A DNA stretch of 64,000 bases. Source: Agapanthus africanus. Taxonomy: Eukaryota > Streptophyta > Magnoliopsida > Asparagales > Amaryllidaceae. Position 1 is the stretch's first letter. Each line of letters starts with the position of its first letter. Below are positions 23,569 to 36,251 of the stretch, piece after piece. The notes under the pieces are model-generated. The model worked only from the letters and a program-made list of their open reading frames with translations. It made no database searches and was not told the origin of the DNA. The position numbers and the translations under genes were made by a program. The stretch spans positions 26,081,154 to 26,145,153 of the forward strand of contig JASDDO010000028.1 in NCBI GenBank assembly GCA_030015575.1, written 5' to 3'.

Positions 23569-25931
23569 CCATAAACCCTAGAGTAGCAAGTTTAAGCAAT
23601 GTTAAAACAACGAAATCGAAACGATTCCAGAAAACCAAAACCATGATCTGCAGTTTCTGTTGATTTTGAAAAAGTCTCTGAAATTTTTTTAAACAAGTGC
23701 AGAGTGGTCCTTACCCTATGAGTTGTACCCAGAACCAAAACGAGACAGTTTGGAGTTGTTTTGGCCGGCCACATGCTTAGTAAAACCGGCCTCCTCGGTT
23801 TTGTGCGGGCAGAATGCTATTTTCTTTTGGTCTGGGTGCTTATCTCTAGGTATTTGGTTTCTTGGTGTTTATTTTTTGCCCAAATTTGATTCTCTGTAGA
23901 TTTGAGTTTGAGGCAACTAGAGGTGTTTCGAATTCGTTATATTTGACAACGTTCAACAGTTTACAGTTCATTCACTTTTATCTGCGACCGGGAATGTCAC
24001 TCAATCGGTAAAACTCGTTTGATTGCTATATGTTCCTTTAGTCGGGTTTTGCGAACGTGACATTCATGTTGATGTCTTGTGCTTGTGCTGTGTTTGTAGT
24101 TGAATTATCGTGGTGGATAGCATATGGTGCAATGTTAGAAATACAGTTTATAATTCATTTGTACATTTGTTATTGCGGGACGAGCGTCCGACATGTGGAC
24201 TGTCGTTTTTACCGGGTTGTATATTATTTTGGGGCACGACCGGGTTGAGGTCGATATCACCGCTTGTATATATTTTTTTCATTTTCTGTATTAGGATTAT
24301 CCCGCGGTGGGGTGCACGAATAGCCGGGTTCTAGAAGGCAACAAGTCCGCATCTCATGGCGTTGAGACGGAGGAGGCTTCATTCTAGAACTGGCGAGCTA
24401 TTCACCGCACTCGTAGGGGGTACAGGTTTTCATTGCATAGGCTATCCACACGACCGGAACGTCGGGTTTTATTTACGGCTCAAATGAAACCCGGGGCTCC
24501 AATATTATCCACCATTTTGTATTGTTATCTTTGATATTGTTTATTATCATGCCTGGGACGAATGTTATATATACTTATATATATACTAGTAGATGTTGTA
24601 TATGTTTTGCACCCGCGCTAGTCCAGCCCCCGCTCTGTCGTCAGTTAAGTAACCTAACGGGTGATGATGGGGCCCAGTGGCGAATGCGGATGGCATATAC
24701 GTACATCATATTTTCGTTTTCTGGTGTGATAGGTTACAAATTGATGGGACGCATTAATTTTGATTAATGCAAGATAATAAACCTAAAAGATGTCGGAACC
24801 AAGCTTTAAAAACTGACATTACAGACGTTCTCTTTTGCTTTGCATGGTAGTATTCAGTTTGGAATATCCTGCACCTCATTCGACGAGGCAAGGGTCGAGA
24901 TCTCTTCACCGGGAGTGACCCCTTGAGTAAAAGTTTGCGTCGATGTAATAACTTCAATATAGTCGACTATTTTTGCTTTGCATCGTGGTATTCAGTTTGG
25001 AATATCCTGCACCTCATTCGATGAGGAAAGAACCGAGGTCTCTTCACAGGGAGTGACCTCTTTAGCAAAAGTTCTCGCCACTATATATTTACAAAACTAC
25101 TAAGGTTCCTTCAACGATATCAAGTTCATTACGTTAACGGGTTTTTCGCCAAAAACCCAGCTGCAGCCCTCCGTCATTTCAGATGGATACCACCTAGTAT
25201 TCGTGCTATGTTTGTTGGCAAGCGTCAAGACACAGTGAACGGTAGCTGAGTGTTATTTATCTGTTGCATAGATATGCAATTATTCGAGACAGTCGTACAG
25301 CTTTGTTGGCAAGCGTCAAGAGTTTGTGCGGGTGGGTTCGAGTTAATCCAGGACAATGACGGGTTGAACTTGACTAGTGGCCTATGACTTATTGGCAAGC
25401 GTCAAGGTTATACGTTGTTAGGGGCAAAAACCACATCGGGAGTTTCAAACATACAGGAAACTTGCAGATTTAGCATACCTTCTGGAGTGTGGTGACTAGA
25501 GTGGATTCCATCTAGTGCATCACACAATGATAGTTGGATCCCGATCCCACTGATGAGTAAGATTAGTCTTGGGAGATTTTTTCATTTAACAATCAATGCT
25601 ATAAACCAAGTAGGTGTCTAGAACGGTGTTAGCTGGGCTACGCCTCCAGGGAAAAGAGCTTATGTAATTAAGGAACTTCGCGAAAGCATTGGAAAACCTC
25701 CCTCGAAATACCAACACCTGCATGGCTGAAAGGTTAAGCAAGTATTGTGATGTGCGATTCATCTTGACTAGTTCTTCTTTTAGGGTTTGAAAAAGAATTT
25801 GAGGAAACAGTGGGAGCCATCATGATTAGATAAATTAATAAACCAATCTAATCATCCAAGAGCGCACGCTGAGTGTTTTCCCTCTCTCTCTCCAGGTAGC
25901 AACCATTTCACGCCCTAATCAAGATAATAAA
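23569..25931 (+). other. Internal region of copia element 1 lacking gag
   Basis: No gag motif or zinc knuckle is visible in any plus frame. It holds a 138-bp tandem duplication (24833-24970 and from 24971; sharing gtattcagtttggaatatcc) and three copies of TTGGCAAGCGTCAAG at 25215, 25306 and 25392. The reading frame opens only at 25932. It could be a replaced gag or a diverged leader. Confidence 0.6.
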
Positions 25932-28900
25932 ATGTATCGCTTGACCGATCCGAATTCTTATTCGGGGCTGGGGAACGTCGGTTCGGCTCTAACTTATGAC
26001 AACGGTCATGAGTATGAGCATGAGAGAGAGGATTGTTTGAATTCCTTAATGACCCCATCGAAAAAGAAACATACTGTTGCGTCTTCTTCAGGTGTTCTTG
26101 TTATTGAGAACTGTTTTTCGGTCAGTCTTACCTCCTGGGTACTCGATACCGGATCAGGATCTCATATCTGTAATTTATTGCAGGGACTGAGAAAAAGTAG
26201 GATAGTTGGACCTGGTAATATGTCCCTCAGAGTAGGGAACGGAGCATAAGTTAATGCCGCGACCGTCGGTGAATATCACCTAGTGTTGCCAAATGGCAAC
26301 ACTATGATTTTGAACAATTGCTACTATATACCTTCCATGGTTTGCAACATCATATCAGTTTCTTTACTTGATAAAGATGGATATAACTTTATTCTTGATA
26401 GAAATATCATGAACATTTACCTTGAAGGTACTGGTTGCAGAAGGTACAATGTGTAATGATATCTATGTTCTAAATCAGAATACAGTTCTCAATGTACAAA
26501 ACACACGCAAGATGAAGAGTTCAGATACGAACGAATCCTACTTGTGGCGTTGTAGACTTGGTCATATCGGAAAGAAAAGACTAAGTAAGTTGCATAAAGA
26601 TGGACTCTTGACTACGTTCGAATTTCCATCTTATGAAACTTGTCAGTCTTGTCTCAAAGGAAAGATAACCAAATCTCCGTTCACCGGACATGAAGAAAGA
26701 GCAGCAGAGCTCTTGAGACTCATACACAGTGATGTACGTGGTTCAATGTCTATACATGCAAGGAGTGGGTTCTCGTACTTCATCACATTCACTGACGATC
26801 TTTCTAGATTCGGATATGTGTATCTCATGAAACACAAATCTGAAGGTTTTGAGAAATTCAAGGAATTTAAAAACGAAGTAGAGAACCAAACTGGAAAAAG
26901 TATCAAGATCCTCCGATCTGATAGAGAAGGGGAGTACTTAAGCACTGAATTCAGGGACTTTCTAAAATAGAATGGTATTTTCTCTCAACTTACTCCTCCG
27001 TATACACCACAGCACAACGGCGTATCAGAGCGGAGGAACCGTACCCTATTGGACATGGTTCGCTCCATGATGAGTAGTGCTGAGTTACCTCTTTCATTTT
27101 GGGGATATGCCCTTGAAACGGCAATATATGTATTGAATAGGGTTCCTACCAAAGCTGTACCTACCACTCCACATGCAATGTAGGAGCGGAAGAGACCATA
27201 CCTTAATTTTATTAAGATATGGGGTTGTCCAGCTTATGTAAAGAAGCAGAACCCGGACAAACTCGAGGCACAGTCAGTTTTGTGTAAGTTTATAGGATAT
27301 CCTAAGCATTCGTAAGGATATCAGTTCTACCACACCGAGGAACAGAAGGTGTTTGTTGCTCGCCACGCTGTCTTCTTAGAAAGGGAATTTCTTGCAAAAG
27401 AAATTAGTGGGAGCACGGTAGAACTGGAAGAAATTCCAGAAGGACAAACTGTAACTGAAGATTTGGTGGAACCTCAGGTTTCAATAACCCCGGACGAACC
27501 TCAGCCACTCCGCAGATCTAGTAGGATTTCTCATCCGCCAGAGAGATACTACGGTTTTCTCATAAATGGTGATCGAGAGGATTGCATCTTGGAAGGAAAT
27601 GATCCTACTAGTTTCAGACAGGCCATTATCAGTAGGGACTTTGATAAGTGGCTGGATACTATGCAATCTGAAATGGAGTACATGTATACCAATAAAGTGT
27701 GGACCCTGGAAGTTGCTCCACCTGAGGTAAAACCCGTTGGATGCAAATGGATCTACAAGAAGAAACTTGGTGTGGATGGGCAGGTGGAAACCTATAAGGC
27801 TAGACTCGTTGCAAAAGGTTTTCGTCAAAGACCAGGAGTGGACTATGACGAAACATTTTCTCCAGTGGCTATGCTCAAATCCATTAGGATCCTGCTTGCC
27901 ATTACTGCCTTCCATGACTATGAGATCTGGCAGATGGACGTAAAAACGGCTTTTCTAAACGGAAGTTTAGAAGAGTGCGTTTACATGGATCAGCCAGAAG
28001 GTTTTGTAGACAGTGGGAGCAGCGGGAAGGTATGCAAGCTGCTCAAATCCATTTATGGATTGAAGCAAGCATCGTGGAGCTGGAACATCTGTTTTGATGA
28101 GACAGTCAATGATTTTGACTTCATCAAGAACGAAGATGGGCCATATATTTATAAGAAGATTGCAGGACGGACTGTCGTATTCCTAGTCTTGTACGTGGAC
28201 GACATTCTTTTGATAGGAAATGACGTTCCTATACTACAATCGGTCAAGTTATTCTTATCACAAAGGTTCTCTATGAAAGACCTGGGTGATGCCTTATACA
28301 TTCTGGGGATCAAGATCTACAGAGATAGATCCAAGAGACTACTGGGACTTTCGCAGTCCAGGTACATAGAGACCGTACTAAAAAGATTTAGTATGGAAGA
28401 TTCCAAACGCGGTAACATACCCGCATTGCACGGAATCACCCTCTTTAAGGAGATGTCTCCCAAGACTGACGAGAAGAGGGTTCGCATGAGCACTATACCC
28501 TACGCTTCGGCGGTAGGATCTATAATGTATGCGATACTATGTACGAGACCAGATGTAGCTTACGCGCTGAGCGTGGTGAGCCAGTATTAGTCAGACCCAG
28601 ATGAGAACCACTGGACAGCAGTAAAAAACATTCTTAAGTACCTGAGAAGGACTAAGGAGATGTTCCTGGTTTACGGTAATGGAGACCTCAGGGTCGAGTC
28701 CTTTACCGACTCAAGCTTCCAGAGTGACAAGGATGACAGCAAGTCTGTCTCGGGTTTTGTGTTTACCCTCAATGAAGGGGCAGTATGTTGGAAGAGTTCC
28801 AAACAGGATACCGTCGTAGACTCGACGATAGAGGCTGAATACATTGCTGCAAGCGATGTCGCAAAAGAGACGGTCTGGATGAAGAAGTTCATAGCTGAAC

Positions 28901-29178
28901 TTCAGTTAGTTCCGTCCATTGTTGATCTAATACCAGTGTATTGTGATAACAATGGGGCTATAGTTTTAGCAAAGGAACCACGGTCCCATCAGAAATCCAA
29001 GCACATCTTGAGGCGGTATCACCTGATCAGAGAGATCGTAGATCGTCAGGAGATCGAGGTCCGGAGAGTGGATACGAAAGACAACACGGCGGATCCATTT
29101 ACAAAAGCCCTCCCTCAAGCACAGTTTGAGCGACTTTTTGGGATGTTGGGTATGCGGTACGCCAGCAGCTGGCCTTAG
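25932..29178 (+). pseudogene. Degenerate copia pol polyprotein, element 1
   Basis: Protease motif DTGSGSHIC lies near 26145-26170 in one frame; the rest is in another frame from 26422. Integrase: zinc-binding H..H..CQSC region, then HSDVRGSM, DDLSRFGY and RSDREGEY (family usually SDRGGEY or SDNGGEY). Reverse transcriptase: AFLNGSLEE, SIYGLKQA, LYVDDILLIG. RNase H: FTDSSFQ, STIEAEY, YCDNNGA, then KHILRRYHLIRE. In-frame stops lie near 26968, 27181, 27314 and 28588, and a frame change separates protease from integrase. It makes the enzymes for reverse transcription and integration in intact relatives; this copy cannot make a full product. Confidence 0.93.
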
Positions 29179-29226
29179 TGCAGACGTTGGGTATTCGGTA
29201 CGCCAATTACTGGCCTTTAGTGCAGG
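29146..29226 (+). repeat. 41-bp tandem duplication before the polypurine tract
   Basis: Copies 29146-29186 and 29187-29226 share ttgggtat.cggtacgcca and ctggcc.ttagtgcag. The first copy encodes the very end of RNase H; the second is downstream of its stop. Confidence 0.8.
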
Positions 29227-29234
29227 TGGGAGAT
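29223..29234 (+). promoter_or_regulatory. Polypurine tract, element 1
   Basis: CAGGTGGGAGAT directly precedes the TG of the 3' LTR. This is the usual plus-strand primer position and sequence type for plant copia elements. Confidence 0.85.
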
Positions 29235-31328
29235 TGTTGGATATGTATGCCCTAGAGGCCAGTATTGTATATGTATACATATGGATGGTAGGGATATATA
29301 TGTAAAGAACAATCTTGCTCAGTTTTATAGTATATTATTTGACTTGTATTTATCAGGATATGTGTATTTATTTCTATTGTTGTTATATCTAGCTTGCACA
29401 TATTGATGAAGACTTGATACGGTAGTATACTATTATGGTTTGTCTTTATCTTAACATGGTATATGTCATACTCGTTATTACATATTGCGGTTACATATTG
29501 ATAAAGCCCCTAGGATCTTGCTTGACTACCTGCGTTGTGATGGCGATCATACTTGTGGGAACAAGGTAGTCTATAAGCACATCCTTAAATGGTCCCTAGT
29601 CACGTGAGTATCGAGACTGGGCATTGATACTCCAGAGTAAACTGGTGTATACGTTTCTACCCCCGTTGGGGGGATGGTTGGTCCCGCAGCCATTGGTCTG
29701 ATGCACCTAAGATCGTATACATGTGCTCACTGTGTGTGAGTACACTGGACGGACTCGCCGAGAACTTCCATATGGTACTATACCTATCGTCAGATGGATG
29801 TTCTCAGGTGACATGTGTACAGGTTAGTCTTTGGATCCGAGATCGACATTTGTCTCGTGTGAGTTCCCACTGAACTCCACGGCTCTACTGAGTCGTGCAA
29901 ACATATTTTGGTTGGGTTCAGTCCTGAGCCACATGGAGGCAGTGAGCGATTGTCGGGGATTCGTCTCTCCCGGTATAGGGAGTCGATATCGCACTGCGAT
30001 TCGATTGGTGAGGACCATAAGACCTTGGCCAAGGCAGTTGGGATTTACTGATAGGTTGATCAGTAGTTTTCCGGATTGGTCCTGAGCCATATCGGCACGA
30101 CTTATCAGGTTATTAGGGTCTGACGTTCACCATCCCCTAGACCCGTTATGCGATACTCTTTGACGAAGAGACCGGACTGTATGGATATTGTCACGGATAG
30201 GCTCGGTAGGAGATCCGGATGAGTTTTGCTCATCGGCCTTCTTTTCGACAGCTACCTGGGTAGCCGTTACGTACAGCTAGTGCCGCTGACGTGCTTGTGG
30301 TTAAACTCACTGTCAGAGTACTGTCGAGTCTTTAGAGTCCCACACAGAGGGTTTTCCTGATTCAGGCTAAATGATGTAGTAGTCGTATTGGATACGTGCA
30401 GAGTTCGATCGATCGATGTATTTTGTACTCGGATTTTCGATCGGACAGTTGGTAATACTAGCCGGCTCGGGTTTGAGCCGGATTATTAAATCAGGTATTG
30501 ATTTAATAATTTACGTATATGTATTTTGATATATATATATTCTAGTATTACGTTCTTCGTGTTATTCTATCTCTTTGGGCGTTCGGATTTTTATCTGATT
30601 GCCGGTATATATATACTGTAGACCGAAATCCGTATTTATTACAGTTTTCCTTCTAGAAGGTGGCCACCTCATTTTGGATTTCCATTTATTTGATAAATGG
30701 AAATGAGGTGTAAAGTGAGAGGTGAGGGAGGAATGGAGGTGGCCATGCTTCAATAGTGAGCAAATGAATTTATAATTCATTTTGGGTTTACTATTTAAGC
30801 ATGGTTGCTCTTCATCTCGTCCTTCCTCTTTAGCTTCCTCCACCTTCATCTTCTTCCTCTTCACTACCTTCTCATGTGTTGAGAATCAAGTGAAGAGGTA
30901 AGAAAGAGATAGCTTCACACTTAGAACTCCAAACCTACATCCTAGATTACTTGGACTAGCATCCCAAGTTCTCTAGTTGCTCTTTTGACATTTAGCAAAG
31001 AGCTAGAGCCATGGATCATACTTCTCGAGTGGATCATCAAGGACCAAGAAAGACCGGAGAACAAGCTCGATCTCGGAGAGCCGATGGAGCGGAAAAGGAA
31101 GATCAAACGAGTTCAAGGGAGAGCTAAAGATGAAGAACGAAAACCGAAGGACTTGGTTCGTTTGGTAAGAATTCCTCATCATAGTAGATACAACTCTAGA
31201 TTTGCTAACTAGGTTTATGGTTAAAGATCCGGTTAGGGTTTAGTCTAGCGCCAAGTTTTCGTTCGTCTTAAAATTTTTGTTCCGCAATTGGTCATGGAAG
31301 TTGGCCGGGGCGCTAGGGTAACACTTCA
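29235..31328 (+). repeat. 3' LTR of copia element 1
   Basis: 2094 bp, very similar to the 5' LTR by eye. It lacks about 90 bases present in the 5' LTR (joined at ggttgctcttcatctc, about 30800). The 3' duplication GAATC follows at 31329-31333. Confidence 0.95.
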
Positions 31329-31333
31329 GAATC

Positions 31334-33812
31334 TTGGACCTGTCTTGGATCACTTGTTCTTTGACGGTGATTAGCTTGTGTAAAAGATTGATGTTTTCTA
31401 AGTTTAGCCCTCGGTCCTTTATATATCCCCAAAACCAGAAACCAAAGATCCTCAGAATTAGGGTTAGTTGTAGCAAATCCAACATGAAAATCCTAACTCC
31501 TGATTCGATGAATCGACCACGGATCTGCCGTATATTGTATGGTTTGGTCATGGATCCGTAGTTTGTTGGTGAGATCTTGGGTGCAAATTTCTGGGGCTTT
31601 ATTCTTGTGACACATGGAGATTTAGTTGATGTCTGGAACTTGAAAATATTTCCTGAGTCTCTGCCAGTATCGATTCTTCGACTTTCTTTAATATTTCGGC
31701 AGATTTTTGATTTCCGACATCTCAACATCTCGATCTCCTGACCTGAGCCAAAGCTTGCACCATATCTCAAAGAATAATGTTAGTAATATTTGGTATTTTT
31801 AAGATATTATCCTAACCAATTTGATATGATATTATATTTTAAGAATATTGATTAAGGATATTTGATATGATGTGCATATTTAAATTATCAAAATATTATA
31901 TAAATATTATATGCATATATTTTCTTTAATAATATTAATTATAATATATAAACATATGAAAATAGTATTTTTACAGATAAACCCTCATATGTGTCATATT
32001 TATAATAAACACCTTTAGATATTTAAGAAAAGTAAGGAAAATGTCATATCAAAAATGCGATATTTTCGACTGAACAATCCTTCTCAGGGAAAGTAGCAGC
32101 CGTGAAATAGTCAATGAACCACAAAACACAGAAGAACTCTTCAACAGTTACACACATTCAAAAAAACTCACAGGTTAAGACAATGCCCCCAATTTCTTAG
32201 AGTAGGTACCACCCGATTACTCTTCCATATGATCTCATGAGAACAAATCTCAACAATAGTATGAGAGAGAATCAAGCCCCCTTCTCAGTAAAGTAATAAA
32301 AATGTCATAAACAATGAACCACAAAATACAAAGATGCTCTTTAAAAAAGATAGGGAGAAGGTACCACCTGATAGGATTTCCACTTAATCTCATAAACTGA
32401 AGCAGAAAAATATAGTTGGGGTACAAATCTTTTTTTCAAGGTGGTAAAATGGGTGATTACTATATTCAGAAGCTTCAGATTTAACAATAGAGCGAAAATC
32501 TCAGGCACCCTTACCCATACAAGGATACTAGAGGTAGAGAAACAGAGGAACCATACTGAAGACATATAAACAATAAAACAAGCCCAACTCTTCAAAGAAA
32601 AGACACTGCTGTATCATAGGACCTTAAGTAGAGGTAGCTAAAGAACACCATAAGATTTTTAAAGCACGCTATGTAAGAGGTCTTGTAAAATGAACAAGAT
32701 GGTTTCAGTTAGATAAGGAAGCCCCCCCCCCTCCCCGAGGCTAAAAAGATCATAGCATGTTAGGTTTAGAGAGAGCAACATATTTTACAATTTGTATTGA
32801 AAAGGAAAACTAGTTCTTCATGAGACATAGTTATTAAAAGGAAAGTATCACCTTAGACTCAACCCCCTAAGACCAGAACATAAGGGAAACCCAGGTGTAT
32901 AAAGCAACAATACATATCTGAGTTGTCTTATCCCTAACAGGATACTGTAAAGCATAGATATGAAAACTCAACATAGAAATCATATTAGAGGCATGTTAAA
33001 ACACGTATTGACTACTTAAAGAGAAACTAATAATCTCACAATTTCATATATGAAATATGCTTCCTCTTCCAACAAAAGATTTTATCAGCTGTCTCAACTG
33101 AAGACCTAGAAAACCCCCCGATCCCCCAATTGGAGAATCTAAAAAGATGGCACTTATACTTTTTCTTTTTTGCTTTATTATTATACATTTAGGCCTTTTT
33201 GCTCATGGTAGGATATGTCACCCTAGCCACTTTCAAGCATATTGGAGAATGGCTAAGAGCCCCCTTTTTTAGTCCCTGGGTAAAAACTCTGGAATACCTT
33301 TTTATATATCAAGGCATGGAAGAGTTATCATACTCATATGTACTTATGAAATTAAAAGAACTAGATAAGCAGACTCACTCTCTTAACACAACAGCCAAAG
33401 TGGGATTACAAAGGATGCATATCCATGTACAAGCCAAATCTTTAAGTTAAGTCAAGTCCTCAAACAATTATGCATATATAACCAGTTTTTCAAAAACAAT
33501 GTCATTCTTTATAGAGTGAGGCCTAACAAATGATGTACAAAGCAACCTCTATGTCTCATGAGAAACAGTAATCAATTTTTGTAAACAAAAGTAGTAAAAA
33601 TAAACCATAACAAGCTCACTGAGGAAAAAAAACATCCTGAACCAAGAATGAAACATATACAAGACCTCCAGAGACACTACCAAATCGGCAAGTCAGAACA
33701 GCGGGATAGCTCCTTAAGAGTAAAGAATCTACATCTCCATTGAACGTATTTTTAAGATTAGCAAATTCAGTGAAGGGTATAATTCTGTTTTTAGTATTTA
33801 CTTTAGCACCCC
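31334..33812. other. Gene-free repeat-like stretch
   Basis: AT-rich, with some plus-strand purine bias. The minus-strand ORF 31240-31770 crosses the LTR boundary and shows no domain. The right part may be the 3' untranslated tail of the minus-strand LINE that starts its recognisable coding at 33813, but no poly(A) end was defined. Confidence 0.4.
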
Positions 33813-34334
33813 CTACCCAAGTAAAAATATGATAAAAGCAGTATTAATGATATGAGAAAAAGAACATGTTTTGTCATCAAAAATCTTTTTGTTCCTAGCC
33901 CTCCAAATACACCAACAGATAGAATAAAGCATCAACAGACACACTTTATCAATACTCTTGTCAATGTTTGCAATTCTCCAATTGGTAAGTAGCATCATGA
34001 AAAGAGACTGGAATGGTATGTACGTTTAAAGCCTTTGTAAAAGCAACCCAAATAGTCTTAACCTACTTACAATTAAAGAAAAGGTGATTAGCACTCTCAA
34101 TCATGCAATTATCAAACTGACAAGCTACATTTCCAAACCAACCTCTTAAGATAAGATTTTCTTTAGTCAAAATTTTGTTAAGATGTAAAAGCCAAGCAAA
34201 GAATTTTATCTTGAGGGGTGCAAAATTTTCCCAAATGGTTTTGTGATAAGCACAACGTTGGTTAGTGGAATTCAGAGCCTGATAAGCAGAAGTCACAGAG
34301 AATTTTCCATGTTGAGTATGCCTCCAATTGAAGG
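33813..34334 (-). pseudogene. LINE C-terminal fragment (zinc-binding RVT domain)
   Basis: Read on the minus strand this gives FNWRHTQHGKFSVTSAYQAL, then WENFAPLKIKFFAWLL and a CX4CX6HX4C cluster (CQFDNCMIESANHLFFNC). After frame breaks follows ICWCIWRARNKKIFDD. This is the RVT zinc-binding region and tail of plant non-LTR retrotransposons. It is broken by copia element 2 at 34335; its upstream part resumes at 43927. Confidence 0.85.
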
Positions 34335-34686
34335 TATTAGAATCCAATTTGAACTTTGCAACTTATTTGTCACATTAAACTCCAGCATTGCCTTGTGAAA
34401 AGCATGCATCAAAGTATGCAAGCTGGTAGTCAAAAGTCTAGTCTAGTTTTAGGATTGTGAGAAAAATATGATCCATGAATCATGTATGGTGAAATAGTAT
34501 ATGAGCTCACTATAAAATGAGGGGCTTCCTGCAATGTAACGACTAACCAAGTTGTAAGCAAAAATATCAAAAAAGCCTTAAAAAATAGACAATTTATTTA
34601 AAAGTCTCTCTTTGTATTATTTCATTATATTAAGCTTGTTTTCTCAAATTCAATTCCACACCACAAGACTTCCGTCTGCCCCAACA
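34335..34686 (+). repeat. 5' LTR of copia element 2
   Basis: 352 bp. It starts TATTAGAATCC, where the 3' LTR has TGTTAGAATTC, so the terminal TG has mutated to TA. It ends CCAACA. It lacks about 26 bases present in the 3' LTR near 43845-43870. Confidence 0.9.
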
Positions 34687-34690
34687 AATT

Positions 34691-34702
34691 TGGTATCAGA
34701 GC
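34691..34702 (+). promoter_or_regulatory. Primer-binding site, element 2
   Basis: TGGTATCAGAGC lies four bases after the LTR and is complementary to the initiator tRNA-Met 3' end. Confidence 0.92.
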
Positions 34703-34725
34703 TATTCATCTCTATCTCCGTTGAT

Positions 34726-35657
34726 ATGGCAACATCCTCTCCGTCGGCATCATCGCTATTCAACTACTCGCAAAATCTCGTTCCGGTTTTCGACGGCGAG
34801 AGTTACGATTTTTGGAGCCTCCAAATGAAGACCCTCTTCATCTCTCAAGAACTTTGGGAGCTCGTCGAAGGTGGCTACCAAATAGCCGATGATTCCGAGA
34901 CGCTTGCATCATGGACTCAAACAAAACAAAAGGAGTACCGTGAGAATAGAAAGAAAGACGCAAAAGCGTTTCTTTTTATTCAGTAAGGTGTGAGCAGAAC
35001 AATCTTCCACAGAATCACGGGCGCCGCAACATCAAAAGAGACTTGGAAAATTCTTAACAATAATTCAAAAGGTTATACGAAAGTAATCTATATCAAATTA
35101 CAATCTTGATGGCGAGATTTTGACAATTTGGCCATGAAAGATAGCGAATCAATGAAAATATTTTTTGATAGAGTTATCGCAATAGTTAATCAAATCAGAA
35201 CTTATGGAGATACTATTGATGAGAAAAAAATTGTCGAAAAAACATTAAGAAATTTACCATGAAATGGGATCATGGCGTTCAATGAATTAATGGCACCTTT
35301 GGGGACACGAGGTGCGAATGAGCAGGTCCGCAACAGAAGAGGTGGAATAAGTTTTCCAACCCAAGGTGACAATATCAGAAAAGAGAGGACAATTTCAGAA
35401 AAGAAATAACGAAAAGAAATTCTTTCAAAAGCAGCAGTTTGGAAAACCGATCAAAATCAATACCAAAAAAGCCTCTGAGGTATGATCAATCTCAAAGAGG
35501 GAGGTATGACCAAAATAAAAACTTTTCAAACAAATTTTCCTCAAATTGTTTAGTTTGTAGAAAATCCAATCACAAATCAGAAAATTGCCGATACAAATGC
35601 ATAAGATGCAAAATTCCTAATCATTCCCAACGAGATTGCTGGTTTCAGAAAAAATGA
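34726..35657 (+). pseudogene. Degenerate copia gag, element 2
   Basis: It starts at an ATG at 34726 (MATSSPSASSLFNYSQ), with FDGESYDFWSLQMKTL. Stops occur at about 34984 and later, and the frame changes near 35440. Two CCHC zinc knuckles are visible, CLVCRKSNHKSENC and CIRCKIPNHSQRDC, which bind RNA in intact gag. Multiple stops make it non-functional. Confidence 0.85.
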
Positions 35658-35694
35658 GAAAAATGATGAATCCAATTTTTCAGAAACATATTAT

Positions 35695-36251
35695 GTGTTC
35701 TATTCCTGTTTTAATGCTCAATCAGACGCAAAAGATATTTGGTATCTGGATAGTGATTGCGGCAATCATATGACAGAAAATAAGATTATCTTCGTCAATC
35801 TAAATGAAGGGGTCGATTCTCAGATAAAGCTCGGTGATGAAAATCTGCATAAAGCCGAAGGCAAAGAAGAGATTGCCATGTAAACAAAGGGAAGTAACAC
35901 AGTTTATTTTAGATGTTTTTTATATTCCAGAACTAAAAATAATTTGCTAAGTATGGGATAATTAATACAAAAAGGATATCCGGTAAACTTTGTTAAAGAT
36001 GAATATGTGATTGTTGATTGCAACGATAAACACAGTGGCTAAAATTAAAATGGCACCAAATAAATTATTTCCTTTAAAAATGTCATATGAGAACCTTGCA
36101 CTAAAATCTATAGAAAACAATGATTCTCTATTATGGTATTTGAGATTTGGTCATTTAAATTTTAGAAGTTTTGATTTGCTAAAAACGAAAAATATGGTTA
36201 TTGGTCTCCCAAAAATAACCAAAGAAAAAAGTATGTGAAGGATGTATTTAC
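35695..36251 (+). pseudogene. Protease and pre-integrase remnant, element 2
   Basis: IWYLDSDCGNHMTENK matches the copia protease site, usually DSG; the glycine is replaced by D. Then LLWYLRFGHLNFRSFDLL is the GAG-pre-integrase H..H region. The CxxC pair is cut by the hAT-like insertion immediately after GCIY and resumes as GKMHRLSYTK at 37946. Confidence 0.82.

Larger units (their letters stand above)
21358..31328 (+). mobile_element. Ty1-copia LTR retrotransposon 1 (gag not recognised)
   Basis: Two LTRs begin TGTTGGATATG and end CTTCA, flanked by an exact GAATC duplication (21353-21357 and 31329-31333). A primer site lies directly after the 5' LTR and a polypurine tract directly before the 3' LTR. 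The copia order protease, integrase, reverse transcriptase, RNase H is present on the plus strand from 25932 to 29178. The integrase resembles the Angela/Tork group (inference). The 2.4 kb between the primer site and protease has no gag-like ORF. In-frame stops in pol show the copy is not autonomous. Confidence 0.95.

Noticed and set aside
27481-27915. 144-residue minus-strand ORF inside copia element 1
   Set aside because: Antisense shadow of the reverse transcriptase region.
31240-31770. 176-residue minus-strand ORF
   Set aside because: It straddles the 3' LTR boundary and target duplication of copia element 1 and has no recognisable domain; the insertion created it.
34335-34686. GAAGG and ACGGG as target duplication of copia 2
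   Set aside because: Only two of five bases agree, so I do not claim a duplication; LINE continuity is the evidence for insertion instead.
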